Source: LMUY01 sp965199555 (GTDB lineage: Bacteria; Pseudomonadota; Alphaproteobacteria; Acetobacterales; Acetobacteraceae). From it: a stretch of 64,000 nucleotides of DNA. The notes under the pieces were generated by a model. It had not been told where the DNA came from and made no database searches. It worked only from the letters and a program-made list of their open reading frames with translations. Below are positions 52,901 through 60,413 of this stretch, in pieces (positions within the stretch are counted from its first letter, which is position 1; each line of letters opens with the position of its first letter). The stretch lies in NCBI GenBank assembly GCA_965199555.1, contig CBDASJ010000017.1, forward strand, positions 310,001 to 374,000, written 5' to 3'. The translations under genes and the position numbers were made by a program.

Positions 52901-53797
52901 GAGGCGATCGAGCTGGATTTCACCGGGGCACCGCCGCAGCAGCCGCAAGGGGGTTTGAACTGCACCTATTCCTACGCCGCGGCGCATGCCACGTACCCGA
53001 TGAAGTGCATCCTGAGCCCCGGGGTGCGCAGCAATGCCGGCTGCTATCGCCCGTTCACGCTGAAGCTGCCGCCGGGCTCCATCCTGAACTGCGACAAGCC
53101 GGCCAGCGTGAACCTGCGCACGCGCACCGGCTGGTACCTCGCCCCCAACATCTTCCGCGCCCTGGCGGAGGCGGCGCCCGACCAGGTGCAGGCCGCGACG
53201 GGCCTGCCGCACGCAGTCAACATCTACGGCCGGGACGCGGAGGGCGTGCTGTATGCCGACCATTTCTTCATGGGGGGCGGGCAGGGCGGCTGTTCGCGGT
53301 CGGACGGAAAGTCGGCGCTGCTGTATCCGACTTCTGCGTCCAACACCTCCGTCGAGCTGATGGAAACCCGCGCGCCGGTGCTGGTGATCGAGAAGGCGCT
53401 GGTGGCGGATTCCGGCGGCGCCGGGCGGCATCGCGGCGGGCTGGGCGTGCGCACCCGGCTGCGCAAGCTGCACGATGACGGGCTGCCGACGCTGTTCTCC
53501 GTGTATCCCGAAGGCGTCGGCATCCGCACCGACGGCCTGTTCGGCGGCCAGCCCGGCGGCGAGGTGCGTGGCGTGGTGCGTGACCTGTCAGGCGCGGTCG
53601 TGCAGGATTGCGGCACCGGCGAACTGGTCACGCTCAGCACGGTGGACCAGGTGGTGGAGGTGCAGCTTGCCGGCGGCTCCGGCTACGGCGACCCGCACCA
53701 GCGCGCCCGCCGCGACGTGGACCGCGACGTAGCTGGCGGCTACGTCACGCCGGACGCGGCGGCGCGGGAGTATGGCGGGCAGGAGTCGGTGGCTTGA
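49988..53797 (+). CDS. Fused hydantoinase/5-oxoprolinase (HyuA-HyuB)
   Basis: 1269 residues. The HyuA half begins WRIGFDIGGTFTDFILLDTE (ATP-binding, actin-like) and contains VHGTTLVTNALIERRGA and SFDMGGTTAKACLIEDG. The HyuB half starts near residue 710 with DPVSLEIMWARLVTVVEEMW and includes SEAQDFATDLLDPDGESLAH, ITNDPWLCAGHLFDIAVVTP and HVGDIGGTKDS. This is the layout of eukaryotic-type 5-oxoprolinase and some fused hydantoinases, which open lactam or hydantoin rings using ATP. AGGAG precedes the ATG. Coupled to dppF, so it may process the imported peptide, 5-oxoproline or hydantoin. Substrate unproven. Confidence 0.9.
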   Translation: MTDQARWRIGFDIGGTFTDFILLDTERNDIRLHKCLTTPADPSVGALEGLAQIVTDAGITLDDIGDIVHGTTLVTNALIERRGARLGLITTAGFRDILEMGTEQRYDIYDLFLQYPEPLVPRARRLEVPERMDRDGNTVTAVDTAAVVEAARRLAADGVEAVAVCFLHAYRNPAHEQAAGAAIRAAFPDLAVSLSSDVVSELWEYQRLVTTCANAFVQPLMDRYVLRLERELWQRGFRGALYLMHSAGGLVSPETARAFPIRLLESGPAGGGLATAFFGQAAGKSDVISFDMGGTTAKACLIEDGRAATAAEMEAARVHRFKKGSGLPIKAPVIDMIEIGAGGGSIASIDEVGLLRVGPLSAGADPGPACYGRGGTEPTVTDANLVLGYYDPGFFLGGRMTLDLAAATRALESIGAPLGLSAVQTAWGIHRVVTESMAAAARIHIVEKGRDPRRYAMVGFGGAGPAHAAGVARVLGVSELLIPPASGAASALGFLAAPLSFEQVRSHPIRLDAPGAAAAIDGVLHALESETRAPLLAAGVAVADIVTERVADMRLFGQLHEISVALPDGVISDAAMPGIRSAFATAYTARYTSVYAGVGVQLVSLRVRCRGPVPQLTLAQAGRPASGAAQKGTRRAWFGDGFVDTPVFDRYGLTPGNTVTGPAIIEEREATTIVAPGDVVTVDATGTLRIRIAVAAPAIARITPDTPVAEAMALIESDPVSLEIMWARLVTVVEEMWHTIVRTAFSLIVSEAQDFATDLLDPDGESLAHSPRAMPVFNLTVPITVKAILKKYPAAMLRPGDVLITNDPWLCAGHLFDIAVVTPVFRSGVLVALTATVGHVGDIGGTKDSLRAREIYDEGFQIPPMFLYRAGQPNEDLFTLLAENVRKAEEVLGDVHSFVAANQLGADRLLAFMDDYGMHDLRALAAVVQNRSEAAVRDAIGKLADGVYSSEIWNNPLGTKLRYPLTVTVQGEAIELDFTGAPPQQPQGGLNCTYSYAAAHATYPMKCILSPGVRSNAGCYRPFTLKLPPGSILNCDKPASVNLRTRTGWYLAPNIFRALAEAAPDQVQAATGLPHAVNIYGRDAEGVLYADHFFMGGGQGGCSRSDGKSALLYPTSASNTSVELMETRAPVLVIEKALVADSGGAGRHRGGLGVRTRLRKLHDDGLPTLFSVYPEGVGIRTDGLFGGQPGGEVRGVVRDLSGAVVQDCGTGELVTLSTVDQVVEVQLAGGSGYGDPHQRARRDVDRDVAGGYVTPDAAAREYGGQESVA

Positions 53798-53846
53798 GCG
53801 ATTCTGCGTGTGTATATCCAAGCAGAGTTAAACATCGGACGTGCTG

Positions 53847-54059
53847 ATGCGCACCAACATCGATATTGACATCGAACTTCTCAGCGAGGCGATGGCCGCA
53901 ACGGGGATTGCGACACAGAAGGCCGTTGTCGAGGAGGCATTGCGGCGTATCGTGCGCCAGCACCGGCAAATCCAAGCCGTCGAAAACATGCGGGGCATGG
54001 GCTGGGAAGGTGATCTGGACACCATGAGGAATGATCTCGATCTTCCCCATCCGCTATGA
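53847..54059 (+). CDS. vapB: VapB-type antitoxin
   Basis: 70 residues, MRTNIDIDIELLSEAMAATG opening, the classical VapB ribbon-helix-helix DNA-binding domain. A helical C-terminal tail (MGWEGDLDTMRNDLDLPHPL) would block the toxin. Start ATG 53847 gives the usual N-terminus; GTG 53841 is possible. Overlaps vapC by ATGA. VapB represses its own operon together with VapC. Confidence 0.9.
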   Translation: MRTNIDIDIELLSEAMAATGIATQKAVVEEALRRIVRQHRQIQAVENMRGMGWEGDLDTMRNDLDLPHPL

Positions 54060-54451
54060 TCGTCGTCGACAGCTCCGTCTTAATTTCGAACTTGCGGGAG
54101 TTCGATACGCTTGAAACCCGTAAGTTCAAAAGCCTCACCCAAGGCCGGGTCGATGCCGTTCTCGTCGGCGACATCGTCTTGCTTGAGGTTCTCCGCGGTG
54201 CGCGGAGTGCGAGACACGCGGAAAGCATCGAATCTGAGCTCCGGTGCTTTCCGGTTGTGACGATGCTCAACGCGGACTTGGCTGTTCGTGCCGCCTCGAA
54301 TTACCGGAAGTTGCGTGAGATCGGAGTTACCATCCGCAAGACCGTGGACCTGATCATCGGCACATTCTGTATCGAGCACCGCTATGCTCTGCTGCATCAC
54401 GACCGGGATTTCGAACCCATGCGGCAACACCTCGGCCTCCAAACGGCATGA
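54056..54451 (+). CDS. vapC: VapC PIN-domain ribonuclease toxin
   Basis: 131 residues with the PIN metal-binding acidic residues: Asp5 (IVVDSSVL), Glu44 (LLEVLRG), Asp98 (TVDLIIGTFCIEH) and Asp116/118 (HHDRDF). Such toxins cleave tRNA or rRNA. The start overlaps vapB and the stop overlaps purC, each by four bases, so antitoxin, toxin and an essential purine gene share one coupled transcript. An unusual arrangement. Confidence 0.92.
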   Translation: MIVVDSSVLISNLREFDTLETRKFKSLTQGRVDAVLVGDIVLLEVLRGARSARHAESIESELRCFPVVTMLNADLAVRAASNYRKLREIGVTIRKTVDLIIGTFCIEHRYALLHHDRDFEPMRQHLGLQTA

Positions 54452-55431
54452 GTAACATGACCGATCCAGCCGCTCTCCGCGCCCACGCCCACCAAGTTCT
54501 GCGTGACGCAACCATCCCCGAGCTGCCGAACCATTACAGCGGCAAAGTGCGGGACAATTACGACCTGCCGGATGGCCGCCGGGTCATGGTTGCCACGGAC
54601 CGGCTCAGCGCGTTCGACCGCATCCTGTGCGCGGTGCCATTCAAGGGCCAGGTGCTGACCCAAACGGCGCGGTTCTGGTTCGACGCCACCGCCGACATCT
54701 GCCCCAACCACGTGCTGGGCTACCCCGACCCCAACGTCGTCATCGGGCAGCGGCTGGACGTGCTGCCGGTCGAGATGGTGGTGCGGGACTACCTCGCCGG
54801 CACCACCGGCACCTCCGTCTTGACGCTGTATCGCGCCGGGCAGCGGTCGATGTATGGCGTGACGCTGCCGGACGGGCTGCGCGACAACCAGCGCCTGCCG
54901 CAGCCGATCATCACCCCCACCAGCAAGGCGTTCGACGGCAGCCACGATGCGCCGCTGACCCCGGCCGAAATCGTGTCCGGCGGCCTGCTGACCGCGGCGC
55001 AATGGGAACAGATGTGCGACACCGCGCTGGCCCTGTTCGCCCGCGGCCAGGCGATGGCGGCGCAGCGCGGCCTGATCCTGGCGGATACGAAATACGAGTT
55101 CGGCACCGACCCTAACGGGCGCATCCTGCTGGCCGACGAGATCCACACACCCGACAGCAGCCGGTACTGGCGCGCCGACAGCTACCCGGCCCGCTATGCC
55201 GCCGGGGAGCGGCCGGACAGCTTCGACAAGGATTTCGTCCGCAACTGGGTCGCCGAGCGCTGCGACCCCTATGTCGACCCGATCCCGGACATCCCGGACG
55301 ATCTCGTGCTCGGCACCGCCGCCGTCTACATCCAGGCCTTCGAAACCATCACCGGCCAGGCCTTCGTTCTGCCCGCCGATGAGGGGCCGGTGCTGGACCG
55401 CATACGAACCAACCTGGCCTCCTTGTTCTAG
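54448..55431 (+). CDS. purC: SAICAR synthetase
   Basis: 327 residues, the longer form of phosphoribosylaminoimidazole-succinocarboxamide synthase. Motifs include SGKVRDNYDLPDGRRVMVAT, RLSAFDRILCAVPFKGQVLT, and LADTKYEFGTDPNGRILLADE near the C-terminal third. It joins aspartate to CAIR in purine synthesis. ATG 54448 overlaps the vapC stop; ATG 54457 is an alternative. Converges with the MYG1-family gene, their stops sharing the sequence CTAG. Confidence 0.94.
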   Translation: MSNMTDPAALRAHAHQVLRDATIPELPNHYSGKVRDNYDLPDGRRVMVATDRLSAFDRILCAVPFKGQVLTQTARFWFDATADICPNHVLGYPDPNVVIGQRLDVLPVEMVVRDYLAGTTGTSVLTLYRAGQRSMYGVTLPDGLRDNQRLPQPIITPTSKAFDGSHDAPLTPAEIVSGGLLTAAQWEQMCDTALALFARGQAMAAQRGLILADTKYEFGTDPNGRILLADEIHTPDSSRYWRADSYPARYAAGERPDSFDKDFVRNWVAERCDPYVDPIPDIPDDLVLGTAAVYIQAFETITGQAFVLPADEGPVLDRIRTNLASLF

Positions 55432-56378
55432 CCGAGTTCGACCGCTCGCCGCGCCATGGCCACCGCCCCGTTGCGGGACCGTGCCGCGCCCACGAAGCGC
55501 CGCAGATGCACGAACACCGCGTCCGCCACGCCGGATGCGGCGGCCAGGTCATCCGCTTGCAGCCCGGCCCAACCCTCCGGCAGCGGCAGGCGTTGCGCGA
55601 AGGAGCCGGGTTCCGGCGGCATCGCGTCCACCATCCAGTTGCCGTTGGACGCTGGAGACACGGCGAACAGCACCGGCAGGTCGTGCGCGAACACGGCGTT
55701 CTTCCACGGCATGCCGGTGTCCAGCACCAGGATGCGCGCGTCGCTGCCGGCGGCGTGGGCTTGCAGCACGACCGCCTCCGCCGCCAACCGGGCGCGCACC
55801 TGGTTCACCCGGCGCCGCAACACCGCCTCCGCCAGCGCGGTCGCTTCCAGAAAGGCGGCGTCCCCCGCGGTGTCGCCGGCTGAAGCCGGGTCGTCCCAAC
55901 TCGGGTTGCAGTCGGCGATCAGCGAAGACAGGCCGAGCGCATCGTCGGTCAGTGGGCCACGGACGGACACGCCGTTGTCGATCTCGTCGATGCGTCGCAC
56001 CACGGCCGCGTCGATGCTTTGCGCGATTGCCGGCCCGAAGCCCGCTGCCTCCGGCGGGAGCAGCGCGGCGACGGCCCGTTCGCCGTATGCCCGCCAAACC
56101 AGCCCGGCGGACGAAAACGGCGTGCCGTCCGCCCGCTGCGGAGCGCCGCGCTGATGGTGGTCGAAGCGGTTGGTCGCCGGGTCGAACACGGTGCCGACGT
56201 CCCACACGATGTCCCCGCCCTCGATCAGTGCCGGCTTGCGGGTGCGCAGCAGCGTGTAGTCGTCGCCCGGCACCTGCAGGCCCAGCGCCAACCGCAGCAC
56301 CGCATGGGCGAAGACTTCGTCGCAGTGGAACTTGCCGCCGTGGGTGACGAGGCGCGGGTGGGCGGGGGCGGCGGTCAT
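55428..56378 (-). CDS. MYG1 family (UPF0160) protein
   Basis: 316 residues. The N-terminal block THGGKFHCDEVFAHAVLRLA and FDHHQRGAPQRADGTPFSSAG are the DHH-like metal-binding motifs of the MYG1 family; the second block ILVLDTGMPWKNAVFAHDLP lies in the middle and SFAQRLPLPEGWAGLQADDL near the C-terminus. Eukaryotic MYG1 is a 3'-5' exonuclease; bacterial roles are unclear. ATG 56378 gives the natural start. Its last bases overlap the purC stop on the other strand. Confidence 0.9.
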   Translation of the reverse strand: MTAAPAHPRLVTHGGKFHCDEVFAHAVLRLALGLQVPGDDYTLLRTRKPALIEGGDIVWDVGTVFDPATNRFDHHQRGAPQRADGTPFSSAGLVWRAYGERAVAALLPPEAAGFGPAIAQSIDAAVVRRIDEIDNGVSVRGPLTDDALGLSSLIADCNPSWDDPASAGDTAGDAAFLEATALAEAVLRRRVNQVRARLAAEAVVLQAHAAGSDARILVLDTGMPWKNAVFAHDLPVLFAVSPASNGNWMVDAMPPEPGSFAQRLPLPEGWAGLQADDLAAASGVADAVFVHLRRFVGAARSRNGAVAMARRAVELG

Positions 56379-56577
56379 GCGGCATGTGTCCGGAGAGTGC
56401 GGCAGCTTATCTCCCGAACCATCGGGATGGTTCCCTCGGCTTCGGCAGCCGCCCGGTTGGACAATCGGGTGGGCATTGCCGACGGCGCGCATCTGGCCCC
56501 TTGCACTTCGGGCCAAGCTGGCATTCTTCCCTCTTAACGCGGCTCTGTCGCATCGCGCGGTTTGGAGGCAAGGTTTC

Positions 56578-56817
56578 ATGGTCAAGCGTCACAAGCAGGA
56601 GGAGATCGCCGGGGTGCTCGAGTTCGAAGGGCGGACCAGCGAGGACCCGGAATTCCTGGCCTGGATGGAGGAGCACAAGGCCCGCAATGGCGGCAAGATC
56701 CGGGTCAGCCTCGGCGGCAAGGGCGTCCGCGTGATGTTCAGCAAGGACGCCGACATGGCCCTGTGGAAGGCCCGGTCGGAAAAGGCCGACAAGGCGGCCC
56801 GAACGGCGGCGCGATAG
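56578..56817 (+). CDS. Small conserved hypothetical protein
   Basis: 79 residues, MVKRHKQEEIAGVLEFEGRT. It has a good GGAGG upstream of ATG 56578. Charged, with a central KIRVSLGGKGVRVMFSKDAD stretch and a helical C-terminus rich in Ala and Lys. No signal, no recognised domain. It stands alone between the MYG1-family gene (divergent) and tRNA-Phe. Function unknown. Confidence 0.65.
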   Translation: MVKRHKQEEIAGVLEFEGRTSEDPEFLAWMEEHKARNGGKIRVSLGGKGVRVMFSKDADMALWKARSEKADKAARTAAR

Positions 56818-56882
56818 GTCACCACCCCGCTCCAGCCAACCCGTCATGGTTGGAGCGGCGATTGTCTCGGCGGCTTGGGGAA

Positions 56883-56958
56883 TGGTGCCCAGGGGCGGAA
56901 TCGAACCACCGACACTGCGATTTTCAGTCGCATGCTCTACCAACTGAGCTACCTGGGC
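56883..56958 (-). tRNA. tRNA-Phe (GAA)
   Basis: The minus strand folds as a 76-nt tRNA with acceptor stem GCCCAGG/CCTGGGC, D arm GCTC-AGTTGGTA-GAGC, anticodon stem-loop TGCGA-CTGAAAA-TCGCA with anticodon GAA, T arm GGTGG-TTCGATT-CCGCC and an encoded CCA end. All stems pair. It lies between the small hypothetical gene and yacG. Confidence 0.96.
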
Positions 56959-57004
56959 ATCGTTGGAGGAGGCGCGTGTAGCTGAACGCGCCCGGGCAAT
57001 CAAG

Positions 57005-57169
57005 TCAGGATGCGTGGTCTTCGCCGCCGTCTTCCTCGTCGGGCGGCGCGGGCACGCGATATTGCCCGGTGAACCAGCGGCCCAAATCGATGTCGGCGCA
57101 GCGTTGGCAGCAGAACGGACGCATCCGGGCGTCGGGCTTGGCGCCGCAGATTGGGCAGGCTTCAGGCAC
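57005..57169 (-). CDS. yacG: DNA gyrase inhibitor / zinc-binding protein YacG
   Basis: 54 residues starting at GTG 57169, with GGAG 7 bp upstream. Four cysteines arranged CPIC and CCQRC (CPICGAK and RPFCCQRCADIDLGRW) form the YacG zinc ribbon, with the conserved R-C-x-x-I-D-L-x-x-W. YacG binds GyrB in E. coli. The start overlaps the end of the RNase E/G-like gene, so the two are coupled. The acidic tail PPDEEDGGEDHAS is typical. Confidence 0.92.
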   Translation of the reverse strand: MPEACPICGAKPDARMRPFCCQRCADIDLGRWFTGQYRVPAPPDEEDGGEDHAS

Positions 57170-58262
57170 GCGCAGTCTCCTCGATCGCCCATCGCCCGGG
57201 CGGCAGGCCCGGGTCGGAGCGCAGCACAAGGGGGCGGCCAAGCCGATGTGCAAGGGCCTGCAAGGCGACCGGATCGGCTTCCAGGGCGGACACGATTTCC
57301 GGCGCGGCACGCAGCCAGGGCGGGTTGGCAAGGTCGGCTTCCGCGGCAATCCGGCGCAGTGCCGACAGCCCGGCGGCATGCGGGCCCGCCAGCATCTCGT
57401 GCAGCGGCGGGTGGATTCGCGGCCGCTGCAGTTCCGCCAGCCCGCCCGCTGTGAAGCCAAGCAGGCGGGGATGCAGCGGGTCGGTGGCGAGGGCGGTGCG
57501 GATGGGTTCGGCCAACGCGACTCGTCGGCGCACCGACAGTCCGGCCAGGTCGATCAGGATGGTGCCGGCCAGGTTGCGCAGGCGGATCTGCCGGGCCAGG
57601 TCTGGCAAGGCAGCCCGGTTCGCCGCATCCTGCTTGGACGCCTTTAGCTCGCGGCCGGCGGTGGCGGCGGCCATGTCCATGTCGATCGCCACCAGCGCGG
57701 CGGTCGGCTCGATCATGGCGCGCAGCCCGCCCGCCAGCATCGCCACCGGGTTGGCAAGCGCGGCGACTGCGCCCGCGACCTCCTCGTCCCAGCCTGGTCC
57801 GAGGACGATGCGGCTGCCCAGCGTCGGGCGCAGGGTGGCGGCGATGCCGGCGTCGTCAACCTGCACTGGCCCGGGGTAAAGGGCGGCGAGCCGTTGCAGC
57901 GGGTTGGCGCCGCGCCGCAGCAGGGTTGGCGGTCCGGCGCCTGGGTCGTCGGGCAGGGCGGTCAGGCGGGGACCCTTGCCCCCTTGCGATGCGCGGACGA
58001 TCTGGACCGTCAGGACGTCGCCAACCCCACGGCCGCGGGCGCCGGCACCGTCCGGCAGGAAGCCGTCCGTGTCGGCCAGGGTGACAAAGGCGCCGGCCAT
58101 GCCGGGCACCACTGCCGCCACCCGGCCGCGATGGAGGTCGCCCACGCCGTCGGGCCGGCCCGGGCGCCAGATCGCGTAGTCCAGCAACGCGCCGTTTGCC
58201 ACTGCCGCGACCCGGATTTCCCCGGGGCTGCACGTGGCATGGAGGGTCAAGGTACCAGCCAA
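57162..58262 (-). CDS. Ribonuclease E/G family protein
   Basis: 366 residues of the RNase E/G catalytic fold in a short, Rng-like form. An S1-like region comes first (LHRGRVAAVVPGMAGAFVTL), then the DNase I/RNase H-like region with ALVAIDMDMAAATAGREL and IRLRNLAGTILIDLAGLSVR. The start is TTG at 58262, overlapping maf. It is shorter than E. coli Rng (489) and lacks the zinc-link cysteines, so activity may be altered. It may act on rRNA or mRNA. Located in a maf-rne-yacG cluster as in related bacteria. Confidence 0.85.
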   Translation of the reverse strand: MAGTLTLHATCSPGEIRVAAVANGALLDYAIWRPGRPDGVGDLHRGRVAAVVPGMAGAFVTLADTDGFLPDGAGARGRGVGDVLTVQIVRASQGGKGPRLTALPDDPGAGPPTLLRRGANPLQRLAALYPGPVQVDDAGIAATLRPTLGSRIVLGPGWDEEVAGAVAALANPVAMLAGGLRAMIEPTAALVAIDMDMAAATAGRELKASKQDAANRAALPDLARQIRLRNLAGTILIDLAGLSVRRRVALAEPIRTALATDPLHPRLLGFTAGGLAELQRPRIHPPLHEMLAGPHAAGLSALRRIAAEADLANPPWLRAAPEIVSALEADPVALQALAHRLGRPLVLRSDPGLPPGRWAIEETARA

Positions 58263-58807
58263 CCCTGGCCGCGCAGCAACTGCGAGGTCTCGAACAGCGG
58301 CAAGCCGACAACGCCGCTATAGCTGCCGCCGAGAAACCGGACGAACCCGCCGGCATGCCCCTGGATGGCGTAACCGCCCGCCTTGCCTTCGCCCTCGCCG
58401 CTGGCGGCATAGGCGGCGATCTGCGCCGAGGTCAGCCGGGCAAACCCGACGACGCTGTCGACGACCCGTTCGGTGATGCGGCCTTCGGGTCCGACCAGCA
58501 CCACCGCCGTCAGCACGTGGTGGCGGCGCCCCGACAGGAGGTCCATGCAAGCGGCCACGTCTTGCGAGTCGGCCGCCTTGGGCAGGATGCGGCGGCCCAG
58601 CGCCACCACCGTGTCGGCCGCGAGCGTCATTTGCCCAGCCGCGTGCACGGCCGCCGCCTTTTCGCGCGCCAAACGCTGCGCATACAGGCGTGGAAGCTCG
58701 TCCCCACGAGGCGTTTCATCCAACTCGGCCGGCCGGACACGGTCCGGAACAACACCGATTTGCGCAAGCAACGCCAGCCGGCGCGGGCTTGCGGAGGCGA
58801 GCGTCAG
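58247..58807 (-). CDS. maf: Maf-like nucleotide pyrophosphatase, start uncertain
   Basis: Maf proteins hydrolyse non-canonical or UTP/dTTP nucleotides. The family N-terminus LTLASASPRRLALLAQIGV, with its essential SxSPRR, is present only if translation begins upstream of 58771. The only candidate there is CTG at 58807, since no ATG, GTG or TTG occurs in frame. The remainder fits: LAADTVVALGRRILPKAADS, VVGFARLTSAQIAAY and GEGKAGGYAIQGHAGGFVRF. The first usual start, TTG 58771, would drop the catalytic N-terminus. So either a rare CTG start, coupling with infA, or an error. About 186 residues from CTG. Confidence 0.82.
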   Translation of the reverse strand: MTLASASPRRLALLAQIGVVPDRVRPAELDETPRGDELPRLYAQRLAREKAAAVHAAGQMTLAADTVVALGRRILPKAADSQDVAACMDLLSGRRHHVLTAVVLVGPEGRITERVVDSVVGFARLTSAQIAAYAASGEGEGKAGGYAIQGHAGGFVRFLGGSYSGVVGLPLFETSQLLRGQGWLVP

Positions 58808-58832
58808 TGGCGCACGAGGCGTGCCGCCGAAC

Positions 58833-59051
58833 TCACTTGAAACGGAAGGTGATCCTGCCCTTGGAGAGATCGTAGGGCGTCATCTCGACGTTGACGCGAT
58901 CCCCGGCGAGCACGCGGATACGGTTCTTGCGCATCTTGCCGGAGGTATGCGCCAAGATGCTGTGCTCGTTATCCAACTTCACGCGGAACATCGCGTTCGG
59001 CAGCAGCTCCAATACGGTGCCGCTGAATTCGATCATATCCTCTTTAGACAT
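58833..59051 (-). CDS. infA: Translation initiation factor IF-1
   Basis: 72 residues, MSKEDMIEFSGTVLELLPNA, with the S1/OB-fold pattern LDNEHSILAHTSGKMRKNRI and the terminal MTPYDLSKGRITFRFK. Standard length. IF-1 binds the ribosomal A site in initiation. On the same strand and just upstream of maf. Confidence 0.97.
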   Translation of the reverse strand: MSKEDMIEFSGTVLELLPNAMFRVKLDNEHSILAHTSGKMRKNRIRVLAGDRVNVEMTPYDLSKGRITFRFK

Positions 59052-59089
59052 GCATGGTCCTGGACGCGCCTCAACTATTGACGGGGCGG

Positions 59090-59118
59090 AACATGATGTT
59101 GCAGGCCCGCCGGGTCAA
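59090..59118 (-). promoter_or_regulatory. Possible infA promoter
   Basis: On the minus strand TTGACC (59113-59118) is followed after 17 bp by CATGTT (59090-59095), about 40 bp before the infA start. The -35 element is good, the -10 weak. It lies partly in the end of hisD. Suggestive only. Confidence 0.3.
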
Positions 59119-60413
59119 GCGTGCGGAGGTTGCCCCAGGCGCATGGCCACGCTGCGGGCGTGCGCTTGCAGACCCTCCGCCTCTGCCAGGGCAACGGCCG
59201 CCGGGCCGATCTCGCCCATGGCGGCGGCGGTGGCTTCCACCCACGTGGTGCGCTTGAGGAAGTCGTAAACCGACAGGCCGGACGCGAACCGGGCGGTGCG
59301 GCCGGTCGGCAGCACGTGGTTGGGGCCGGCCACGTAGTCGCCCAGGGCTTCTGGGCAGTCCGCCCCCAGGAAGGCGGCGCCGCAATGGCGAATTTGCGCG
59401 AACAGTGCAGCCGGGTCAGCGACCATGATCTGCAGGTGTTCGGGCGCCAGCCGGTCGGTCAGTGCGGCGCCTTCGGTCCAATCGCGCACGAGGATGATGC
59501 AGCCATGATCCCGCCAGGATCGGGCGGCTTCGGGGCGGGTAAGCGTGTGGAGTTCGACCTCGACAGCGCGGGCAACGGCGTCGGCAAGGGCGGGATGGTC
59601 CGTGATCAGGATCGCCTGGGCGCTCTCGTCATGCTCGGCCTGGGCCAGCAGGTCGACGGCCACACGGCGCGGGTCGGCGTTGCGGTCGGCCAGCACCACG
59701 ACCTCCGACGGGCCGGCGATGCCGTCGATGCCGACGCGACCGAACACCTGCCGCTTGGCCTCGGCCACATAGGCGTTGCCGGGGCCGACGATGCGATCCA
59801 CCGGTGCGATCGTCGCCGTGCCATACGCCAAGGCTCCGACGGCCTGGGCGCCGCCCACGCGATAAATTTCCGTCACGCCCGCCCGACGTGCGGCGGCGAG
59901 CACCAGCGGGTTCAGCGCGCCTCCCGGGGTCGGCACGCACATGGCGAGGCGCGCGACGCCGGCGACGCGGGCCGGGATTGCGTTCATCAGCACGGACGAC
60001 GGATACGCCGCCTTGCCACCGGGCACGTAAAGCCCGACCGCGTCCAGCGCCGTCCAGCGCATGCCCATACGCAGCCCGGCCGCGTCGGTCGTCTCGATGT
60101 CGTGCGGCATTTGCAGCCGGTGGAAGGCCTCGATCCGTGTGGCCGCGAGGTCGAGGGCGGCCATAAGCTCCGCGCTGACCGCGTTGGAGGCCGCGTCGAT
60201 CTCGTCCGGGTCGATGCGCAGGCGGTCGACCGTGAGCGCGTGGTGGTCGTGCTGCGCCGTCAACGCGCATAGCGCGGCGTCGCCGTCCGCGCGAACCGCG
60301 GCGAGAATCGCCGCCACCGGCTGATCCACGCGCGCCGTGGTGTCGCGCGACTGTTGCAGCAGAGCCTCGAATGCCGCCGCGAAATCCGGCGCGCGACTGT
60401 CCAGGCGCTTCAT
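59115..60413 (-). CDS. hisD: Histidinol dehydrogenase
   Basis: 432 residues. Motifs VGLYVPGGKAAYPSSVLMNA, YRVGGAQAVGALAYGTATI, IAGPSEVVVLADRNADPRRV, and the catalytic RLAPEHLQIMV with Glu/His. NAD-dependent two-step oxidation of histidinol to histidine, zinc-dependent. ATG 60413 overlaps the hisG stop by four bases (ATGA), and longer readings are shadows in hisG. Confidence 0.96.
   Translation of the reverse strand: MKRLDSRAPDFAAAFEALLQQSRDTTARVDQPVAAILAAVRADGDAALCALTAQHDHHALTVDRLRIDPDEIDAASNAVSAELMAALDLAATRIEAFHRLQMPHDIETTDAAGLRMGMRWTALDAVGLYVPGGKAAYPSSVLMNAIPARVAGVARLAMCVPTPGGALNPLVLAAARRAGVTEIYRVGGAQAVGALAYGTATIAPVDRIVGPGNAYVAEAKRQVFGRVGIDGIAGPSEVVVLADRNADPRRVAVDLLAQAEHDESAQAILITDHPALADAVARAVEVELHTLTRPEAARSWRDHGCIILVRDWTEGAALTDRLAPEHLQIMVADPAALFAQIRHCGAAFLGADCPEALGDYVAGPNHVLPTGRTARFASGLSVYDFLKRTTWVEATAAAMGEIGPAAVALAEAEGLQAHARSVAMRLGQPPHA

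Noticed and set aside
49928..53473. Long minus-strand open frame of over 1100 codons
   Set aside because: Antisense shadow of the fused oxoprolinase; Arg/His/Gly-rich with no family features.
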